From NCBI GenBank assembly GCA_007922195.1, contig ML681963.1, forward strand, positions 142,572,070 to 142,636,069: a stretch of 64,000 nucleotides of DNA. The letters are read 5' to 3'. The notes under the pieces are model-generated. The model made no database searches. It was not told where the DNA came from and worked only from the letters and a program-made list of their open reading frames with translations. Origin of the DNA: Podocnemis expansa. Taxonomy: Eukaryota > Chordata > Testudines > Podocnemididae. The position numbers and the translations under genes were made by a program. Below, piece by piece: positions 60,301 to 64,000 of this stretch (positions are counted from its first letter, which is position 1; every line of letters begins with the position of its first letter).

Positions 60301-62364
60301 TGACCAGCTATTAAAGGGACTCAGAACACAGTGGGCTACCAAGAGTCTCTGGTGCCTGGGGGGCCAACTCTACATTCCCTCCCACACACAGGGCAGGAGG
60401 TCTCCTGGTACCACCTCCAAACTGCCCTGAGGAGGGGGTTTGTATTGGTGGATGGGGCAGGGGAGGATTGGTGGATATGCAGGCTTTACTCACTCTCCCC
60501 CCCCCAACTCCCCCTTCATCTTGTGCATGGTGCTTAGTGCTCTGGCAGCCTGAGCAAGTGAACTTTTCAGGGCAGGGCCAGTTTTCTTATGTATTTTTGC
60601 AGGGGAGGCAGTGTTAATATAGATGGTTCCTACTGGTAAAAAAGTACTAGTTCTGCTTTTGATTTTTTTTTGAATGCGAATTCATGTTTGAGGATTCAGC
60701 AGATGTTTTCCCCTCTCTTCCCTGGGCAGCAGTGGCTATTTCAGACATTGAGGGAGAGGAGGATGGTCTCAGCCCCCAGCTCTTCCCTCCTCCCCAGCTT
60801 CTTCAGGGCTGGAAGCAGTTTCAGCCCTGAAGCAGGACATGTGGCAACCACCACATGAGCATGTTGTCTCCAGCAGCCCATAGCTCACACTCCTCTCACC
60901 CTCAGCTCTAGGAGTCCCCCTGCTCCCACTCTCCTTTTCTTATGATATCCCTCAGCCGGGTAGGTCAGGGAATTTAGAAGTCCTGACTGCACCTAAGCTG
61001 GGGTGACTGAGCTGCAGGGCCAGGGAAGAGGGGAGCATTTGGGGTATGTCCACACATCTCTTTTATTTCGAAATAACACTGGTTATTTTGAAATAGAAAA
61101 GATTGGGTCCACGCGATGTTTGCTTATTTCAAAATGATGGGCTCTGTCATTTCGAAATAAGAACAATCACTTCGAAACAGCTTAAACCCCATTCATTTCG
61201 AAATAACTGTTTCAAAACAACATGTCCAAACGGCCTTATTTCAAAATAACCACTTCGAAATAACTGTTTTGACAGCAGGCTTTCCCTTAATTCGAATTAA
61301 CATTTTCAAATTAGCAGGCTTTCCCTTAATTCAAATTAACTTATTTCGAAATAAGGACTTTATTTCGAAATAACTCATTTTGAAATACTTCCTTCAAAAT
61401 AACGATGTGTGTGTGGACATAGTCTTGGGGTTGGGGGAGGGGGGCTCCAGAGCATGTAAGGAGTGGGGCTTAAGCTACAGAGCTCTTGTTAAGTTCCAAA
61501 GGGGCAGGTCTGTTAGTTTAGTAAAGCAAAAAAAAAAAAAAGCAAGGAGTCTTGTGACACTTAAAGACTAACAGATTTATTTATCACATGAGCTTTTGTG
61601 GGAGAATATCCCAGTTCAGCAGATGCTTTGAAGAAGGAGAACTTACAGAATTGGATGAAAATAAATGCAGGGAAGTGTAAGACATGGGATCAGGTCATAC
61701 TGCAACAGCAAATCAGAGCTCTAGGGGACTAGAAGAGAGGGTCACAGCTCTCAGACTTGCCCTTCCTCCTCACCTCCTTCAGGGCTGGAGGCAGCTTTTA
61801 TTTCCTAGTTCATGACATTGCCAGCCCTTGCACAACATTTGTGATACTGAGGAATTTGCATTCTGGGATGGTTTCTGCTAACTTGGAAGAATTCTTTTTT
61901 ACTTATATGGGTTGACATATTATGAAATTTGATTTTGTTGTTGTTGTTGTTTTTCCATGAAATTTTATATGTTGGAAATGTGGTTGCTATGATGATGTGG
62001 CATTGTGACACTCATTTCATTTTCAGGATTGTATTATGAGGTTCAACCAGAAAGAGATTATTAAGAATAAACAATAAGGATGAGTGGATGGGGTTTCAAT
62101 GACAGATGAGTTGGTTAATAAAAGGAAGAACATGTCAGGTGCTGAAAGAGGGGGGAAAAAATGTTGGCTGTTGAATAGGCAATACAAAAGCAGTCCAGTT
62201 CACTGTCCAAAGTCTTAAAGCAAACAAAAATGCTATGCTTTTTATTATGTGAGTTTAGTTCCTATAGTGGGCCCCACAGTGGGCCTTCACCTAGGGCCCC
62301 AGAAAACCTAAAGCCACCTCTGCCTTATTCCCAGGTAAACAAGGACCAGGATTTATTCTAAGTC

Positions 62365-62415
<51 letters not shown>

Positions 62416-63981
62416 CTTTGAAATCTCTAAAAATTAAAAAAATTGGTAATGCCTATATTTAAAACATCTATCACATTTAAATTAACATGCCAAAGAGTAT
62501 CATGCCTTGCATGTACGCTGTTAAACAGATGACCATTTCCCAGCTGATGCCATATGTTAGTGAACCCCAACCTGTAGCCTGGAGGCCAAAAGTGACCCAG
62601 GAGAGATTTCAAAGTGCCTTATGGCTTCCCTCCTGTTGACTGCAGAAGGGAGCTGATGCCTAAGAAGCCAAGCAGAGCGTGTTTCCAGAGGGCTAAAAGA
62701 CCAAAGCAGGCTCTTTGCTGTAGCTTCTCCCCACTGGCTCTAGCAGGGAGCACAGCAATGAGATTCATGTAGATCCATAGACATTGTAGGGAGCAATGAT
62801 CTTCCATCCACCTGGCAGCGGGAGGGAGCCACTGCCTGGGAACCAAGGTGGAGTACACAGGGTGAGAGCGCACATAAGATTTCCCTGGGGCATCCAGGCA
62901 CTTGGGAGATTAATGAGGAGAAAGACTTCTTATTAAACTCTTTGCATCTGACTGCAGAGGTGGGGAACCTGGTAACCCGTCAGGGTTGTCTGAATGATGC
63001 CTGTGGTCCTTGAAAACGTAGGGAACCACTGCTATACATCATAAGATTTTTTTAAAGATATTCTGAAAGACTAAACCATCATGAACAAACATGTTAAAAC
63101 AATTGGCACTGAAAGGACACTCCCCTCTATAACTTCCATGTCTATCAGAAATACCTTAATTTTGATTGATATCTACTTAATGAGAATCAAATCAACATGT
63201 CCAGAACATTACTACTATCATTAAATGTGACCAGTTAATAATCCGTTCTTACCTGTAGTAGTGGTAGTGGGAGTGCTTGTCGGTGGTGTTGTCGTTGCTG
63301 TGGTGGTGGTAGTGGGAGTGGTTGTCGGTGTGGTGGTGGTAGTGGGGGTGGATGTCGGTGTGGTTGTTCTTTCCGTGGTGGTCGTAGTGGGGGTGGTTGT
63401 CAGTGTGGTTGTCGTTTCTGTGGTGGTGGTTATCGATGTGGTTGTCGATGGTGTGGGGGTGGTTGTCGGTGTGGTTGTTGTTTCCGTGGTTGTGGTAGTG
63501 GGGGTGGTTGTCGGTGTGGTTGTTGTTTCTGTGGTGGTGGTTATTGAAGTGGTTGTCGATGGTGTGGTGGTGGTAGTAGGGGTGGTTGTCAGTGTGGTTG
63601 TTCTTTCTGTGGTGGTGGTTGTCGGTGTGGTTGTCTTTTCCGTGGTGGTGGTTATCGATGTGGTTGGTGTTTCCGTGGTGGTGGTAGTGGGGGTGGCTGT
63701 CGGTGTGGTTGTCGTTTCTGTGGTGGTGGTTATTGAAGTGGTTGTCGATGGTGTGGTGGTGGTAGTACTGGGGGTGGTTGTCAGTGTGGTTGTTGTTTCC
63801 GTGGTTGTGGTAGTGGGGGTGGGTGTCGGTGTGGTTGTCGTTTCCGTGGTGGTCGTTATCGATGTGGTTGTCGTTGGTGTGGTTGTGGGCGTGGTTGTTG
63901 GCGGGGTAGTCGTTCTTGTGGTTGTGGATGTCAGGGTGGTCGTCAGTGGGGTGGTCGTTGCTGTTATGGTAGTTGTCGTCT
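42130..63981 (-). CDS. MUC2: MUC2-like gel-forming mucin, 3' half of gene (19 exons, 5' part outside window)
   Basis: Secreted gel-forming mucin; dimers and multimers form the mucus gel of mucosal surfaces. Nineteen minus-strand exons with GT-AG borders join in one unbroken frame from 63981 to the TGA at 42383-42385, giving about 1043 residues. Domain order is a Thr/Pro-rich array, short linker, Cys-rich segment, VWD4 with GWGDPHY, C8, TIL, VWC modules and a cystine knot. Landmarks typical of MUC2 are NFGVYIDNYHCD, VSCPRTLIV, CVFDSC, CVGPDN, GIICQP, NGCCKTC and CSCC. The repeats are Thr-rich and Ser-poor, as in MUC2. The N-terminal VWD1-3 half lies beyond the right edge. MUC5AC and MUC5B are less likely because the exon motifs match MUC2 better. 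The span given includes a short 3'UTR ending at an inferred site near 42130. Confidence 0.9.
42383..42650 (-). CDS. MUC2: Mucin exon s: cystine knot end, basic tail, stop
   Basis: 268 coding nt, phase 2 in. It starts YSAEANSMDHKCSCC, passes through LQCPDGGTLMHKYLYVDRC and ends the knot at CECLDTHC. A hydrophilic tail follows, rich in Ser, Lys and Glu and ending RVKRAIRKIMK before TGA at 42383-42385. Mammalian MUC2 also ends in a basic tail, with different sequence. Confidence 0.93.
43152..43656. mobile_element. MITE with TTAGTTTGAA interior, carrying a nested MITE
   Basis: GCTATGTCTACACTTCC and AAGTGGAGACATAGTC ends. A fragment of the CAAAGGGGCAGC family (43299-43392, ending CTAACATAGCTGCCTCTTTG) sits inside it. 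Located in the last mucin intron. Confidence 0.8.
43941..44799. mobile_element. hAT-like element with exact 8-bp duplication
   Basis: Starts TAATGGTTCTCAACCTTTG and ends GGGCTGGGAAGCACTG. The octamer CTCTAGCA occurs at both 43933-43940 and 44800-44807. The 859-bp body carries GC-rich diverged repeats (CTCCCTTCTGCAGCCA / CTCCCTTCTGTAGCCA) and no transposase. Confidence 0.9.
45332..45461 (-). CDS. MUC2: Mucin exon r: cystine knot, first half
   Basis: 130 nt, phase 1 to 2. It encodes CSVTQILDHISHQGC, VYLTQCEGSCGTSS. The CxGxC pattern (CEGSC) is the core of the CTCK knot used for C-terminal dimerisation in the ER. Acceptor is TTCCACAG|GCATA and donor is CTCAAT|GTAAGT. Confidence 0.93.
46509..46548 (-). 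CDS. MUC2: Mucin exon q: 40-nt micro-exon (NGCCKT)
   Basis: 40 nt, phase 0 to 1. It encodes GTVTLLPNGCCKT and ends one base into the next Cys codon. Acceptor is TTGTTTTCAG|GGCAC and donor is AACAT|GTGAGT. Confidence 0.88.
46625..46735 (+). mobile_element. CR1/SINE-type 3' tail
   Basis: AGATGATCATGATGGTCCTT, TCTGGCATGGAGACCTATGA: the 3' end shared by turtle CR1s and SINEs that use them. Short fragment. Confidence 0.5.
47246..47374 (-). CDS. MUC2: Mucin exon p: Cys-rich pre-knot segment
   Basis: 129 nt (43 codons), phase 0 to 0. It encodes PGEMENDPKDNCTIYSC, VKIKDQLISS and EITCPSF, a pattern also found in MUC2. Acceptor is TGTATACAG|CCTGG and donor is AAACCG|GTAAGT. Confidence 0.92.
47583..47660. 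mobile_element. CAAAGGGGCAGC-family MITE fragment
   Basis: TCTTTAAAAGTGCAACAGGA, CTTCGTGTTTGTTTTGCTG, and the end CTAACATGACTACCCCTCTG. Confidence 0.7.
48130..48228 (-). CDS. MUC2: Mucin exon o: VWC end, start of pre-knot segment
   Basis: 99 nt (33 codons), phase 0 to 0. It encodes GYELKDVKGECCPKC, then QTKCIVKKDD. Acceptor is AATTTGTAG|GGTTA and donor is TTAAGT|GTAAGT. Confidence 0.88.
48578..49290 (-). mobile_element. CR1 LINE, 3' portion
   Basis: The plus strand begins TCATAGACTCACAGGACTGG, the reverse of a CR1 3' terminus, then AATCTCCAATGACAGAGATT, AAGAAGTTTTTCCTAATGAC, GTTGCTCTTCACTGGACTTT and AATACTCCAGCTGAGG. These are standard landmarks of amniote CR1 3' sequence. It lies in a mucin intron in the same orientation as the gene. 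Confidence 0.85.
49389..49508 (-). CDS. MUC2: Mucin exon n: second VWC module
   Basis: 120 nt (40 codons), phase 0 to 0. It encodes PGSPVYADKCHNCECTD, then an NST sequon, CKHIPC and STCQQ. Acceptor is TTAAATCTAG|CCTGG and donor is CAGCAA|GTAAGT. Confidence 0.9.
50145..50185 (-). CDS. MUC2: Mucin exon m: 41-nt micro-exon
   Basis: 41 nt, phase 1 to 0. It encodes VPKGVCVLQNAEYL and starts the second VWC module. It follows a pyrimidine-rich tract ending TTTCACAG and ends TACTTG|GTAAGT. Confidence 0.85.
50833..50937 (-). CDS. MUC2: Mucin exon l: Cys-rich segment
   Basis: 105 nt, phase 1 to 1. It encodes RCNVSYCTTKPPKC, ALGYKLV and DKCCPVYKC, the end of the first VWC region. Acceptor is CTCTTGCAG|GGTGC and donor is AAGTGTG|GTAAGT. 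Confidence 0.9.
51146..51326 (-). CDS. MUC2: Mucin exon k: VWC module
   Basis: 181 nt, phase 0 to 1. It encodes FGERFEFDCKDCVCLEGG, SGIICQPHKC, then a segment ending NICCNITSC: a von Willebrand C fold. Acceptor is AATGACAG|TTTGG and donor is TCCTGCC|GTAAGT. Confidence 0.92.
51688..51719 (-). CDS. MUC2: Mucin exon j: 32-nt micro-exon (CVGPDN)
   Basis: A 32-nt exon encoding GCVGPDNEPRE, phase 1 to 0. The matching MUC2 segment also starts GCVGPDN. Acceptor is AATTACAG|GGTGC and donor is AGAGAG|GTAGGT. Phases fit exactly with the exons on both sides. Confidence 0.88.
51809..51841. repeat. CAA simple repeat
   Basis: About ten CAA units in the intron between mucin exons i and j. Confidence 0.95.
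51879..51982 (-). CDS. MUC2: Mucin exon i: TIL module, second part
   Basis: 104 nt, phase 2 to 1. It encodes QVEGCFCPDGTMPFGGG and VCVKTCG, the typical end of a TIL module. Acceptor is TTGTATAG|TCAAG and donor is ACCTGTG|GTAAGT. A CAA repeat lies 40 bases inside the downstream intron. Confidence 0.92.
52338..52407 (-). CDS. MUC2: Mucin exon h: TIL module, first part
   Basis: 70 nt, phase 1 to 2. It encodes IKCPSNKVYKACGPIEE and VTCKS, the start of a TIL (trypsin-inhibitor-like) Cys-rich fold. Donor is AGTCAAG|GTAAAT. Confidence 0.87.
53100..53278 (-). CDS. MUC2: Mucin exon g: C8 module
   Basis: 179 nt, phase 2 to 1. It encodes SLFQKCHPVV, NYYAACVFDSC, LECASLQVYAAIC and VCVDWRGHTNGAC, the standard C8 cysteine pattern. 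Acceptor is GCATCTAG|CTTG and donor is GCCTGCC|GTAAGT. Confidence 0.93.
53915..54128 (-). CDS. MUC2: Mucin exon f: end of VWD4 and Pro/Thr linker
   Basis: 214 nt, phase 1 to 2. It completes GTCTNNTADDCRLPDG, then runs through HWMIDDPKKPHC and a short Thr/Ser/Pro linker to CKPSALCELL, where the C8 module begins. Layout and motifs match the MUC2 VWD4-C8 junction. It contains no long ATG-initiated ORF of its own and was found from its splice sites. Confidence 0.9.
54286..54466 (-). CDS. MUC2: Mucin exon e: VWD4, second part
   Basis: 181 nt, phase 0 to 1. It encodes VLVNKQEVALPYEKY, then GINYIVEI, ITYNGVAFSI and NNTQGQCG. The last Cys starts the CxxC-type site completed in the next exon as GQCGTC. 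Donor is CAGTGCG|GTGAGG. Confidence 0.93.
54467..57616 (-). other. Mucin introns flanking the first VWD4 exon
   Basis: Two introns (54467-56347 and 56596-57616). A GATA repeat lies at 56288-56308. A possible hAT-type end (CAGCTGTTCTCAAACTTTGG) starts near 54889, without a clear partner end. Otherwise nothing recognised. Confidence 0.5.
56348..56595 (-). CDS. MUC2: Mucin exon d: VWD4, first part, with GDPH motif
   Basis: 248 nt, phase 1 to 0. It starts YCTGWGDPHYTTFDG and carries NCTYVL, NFGVYIDNYHCD and VSCPRTLIV, the strongest MUC2 signatures here. GDPH is encoded at 56567-56578. In MUC2 this site undergoes autocatalytic Asp-Pro cleavage in the secretory pathway. Acceptor is TTTTGGTAG|GCTATT and donor is GTACAG|GTATTG. 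Confidence 0.95.
57617..57791 (-). CDS. MUC2: Mucin exon c: Cys-rich segment before VWD4
   Basis: 175 nt, phase 0 in and phase 1 out. It opens PGQSFYPCNCTTATC and ends DEDNCCWHWECNC. Eight or more cysteines and the NNTW sequon fit the VWC-like segment that precedes VWD4 in MUC2. Acceptor is AAATGCAG|CCAGG and donor is TGTAACT|GTAAGTG. Confidence 0.88.
57792..59568 (-). other. Mucin intron
   Basis: A 1.8-kb intron. Apart from a hAT-like element at 58784-59086 I recognise nothing in it. Confidence 0.6.
58784..59086. mobile_element. hAT-like MITE
   Basis: Starts CAGTGGTTCCCAACCTGTG (hAT/Charlie-type end) and ends GATTGGAAGCCCCTAC. CAGCAGCACCACTG-type repeats lie inside. No clear target duplication. 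Confidence 0.7.
59569..59657 (-). CDS. MUC2: Mucin exon b: Thr linker to Cys-rich start
   Basis: 89 nt, phase 1 in and phase 0 out. The acceptor is ACTACCCAG|AGACGAC and the donor is TTTGTA|GTAAGTAT. It encodes a short Thr/Ser stretch, then SPPCCKNCTFGNETFV, where the cysteine-rich C-terminal half begins. Its first bases repeat the 5' edge of the Thr-rich exon upstream. Confidence 0.8.
61042..61424. mobile_element. TTCGAA-rich MITE
   Basis: GGGTATGTCCACACATC and TGTGTGTGGACATAGTC ends, with TTG on both sides (61039-61041 and 61425-61427). The interior is TTATTTCGAAATAA-type palindromes. Confidence 0.8.
61497..61740. mobile_element. Half of the long fold-back MITE
   Basis: CCAAAGGGGCAGGTCTGTTA, a poly-A run, GTGACACTTAAAGACTAACA, then GACATGGGATCAGGTCATAC and GCAACAGCAAATCAGAGC. 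It matches the left half of 37503-38050 and stops before the loop. Confidence 0.75.
62366..62415. repeat. GATA simple repeat
   Basis: About twelve GATA units. A shorter GATA run is at 56288-56308. Confidence 0.95.
62558..63031. mobile_element. hAT-like MITE
   Basis: Starts TAGTGAACCCCAACCTGTAG and ends CGTAGGGAACCACTG (inverted). Flanks CCATATGT and CTATACAT match at five of eight positions. Confidence 0.65.
63253..63981 (-). CDS. MUC2: Mucin exon a: Thr/Pro-rich (PTS) array
   Basis: Encodes about 243 residues, mostly Thr with some Pro and Glu and very little Ser: dense O-glycosylation sites. Irregular units of about 26-42 residues restart at SITTTTE. The donor is ACTACTACAG|GTAAGA at 63252. 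In this frame a TGA lies at 63998-64000, so the exon must begin inside the window. The best acceptor is the doubled CAGCAG just before 63981. The exon enters and leaves in phase 1. The array is C-rich on the sense strand and G/T-rich on the plus strand. Confidence 0.8.
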
Positions 63982-64000
63982 CTGCTGAAGACATTGTTCA

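Larger units (their letters stand above)
59658..63252 (-). other. Mucin intron between Thr-rich exon and linker exon
   Basis: A 3.6-kb intron. It holds a TTCGAA-type MITE (61042-61424), a CAAAGGGGC MITE fragment (61497-61740), a GATA repeat (62366-62415) and a hAT-like element (62558-63031). I see no further exon on the minus strand. Confidence 0.6.

Overview
The window is vertebrate nuclear DNA. Genes have short exons with GT-AG introns and long transposon-filled spacers, and everything that clearly codes for a host protein lies on the minus strand. The repeats are CR1 LINEs, DIRS-type retrotransposons, TTCGAA-rich MITEs ending GGCTATGTCTACAC, and CAAAGGGGCAGC-type MITEs. Together they point to a reptile, most likely a turtle (possibly a softshell). 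That is inference from repeat style, not a database match.

Right third, 42130-63981, minus strand: the 3' half of a MUC2-like gel-forming mucin gene. I resolved 19 exons. A Thr/Pro-rich exon is followed by a short linker, a VWD4 module with the GDPH self-cleavage motif, C8, TIL, VWC modules and a C-terminal cystine knot. The stop codon is at 42383-42385 and a candidate ATTAAA poly(A) signal lies at 42151-42156. All splice phases agree from 63981 to the stop, giving about 1043 residues. The rest of the gene lies to the right of the window.

Left edge, 1961-3920, minus strand: the first two coding exons of the next mucin in tandem, a signal-peptide exon and a VWD1 exon opening with the CSTWG motif. 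Order and direction match the vertebrate MUC2 - MUC5AC/MUC5B cluster. It continues to the left of the window.

Middle, about 4.1-42 kb: a 38-kb spacer made largely of mobile DNA. (1) At 5.4-11 kb are nested MITEs with 3-bp target duplications; one has a 2.06-kb body with a GC-rich palindromic core. (2) At 16.7-36.7 kb are several decayed DIRS-like retrotransposons. Their gag has an N-terminal zinc-knuckle-like segment and a core resembling the LAP2-alpha domain, and their ends are inverted. (3) Between 11 and 42 kb are scattered MITEs, including a long fold-back element, hAT-like elements and simple repeats. I found no host gene there.

The two mucin genes would make secreted, disulphide-linked mucus polymers. 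The N-terminal VWD modules of such mucins multimerise and the C-terminal cystine knot dimerises. I saw no RNA genes, CRISPR arrays or bacterial-style operons.
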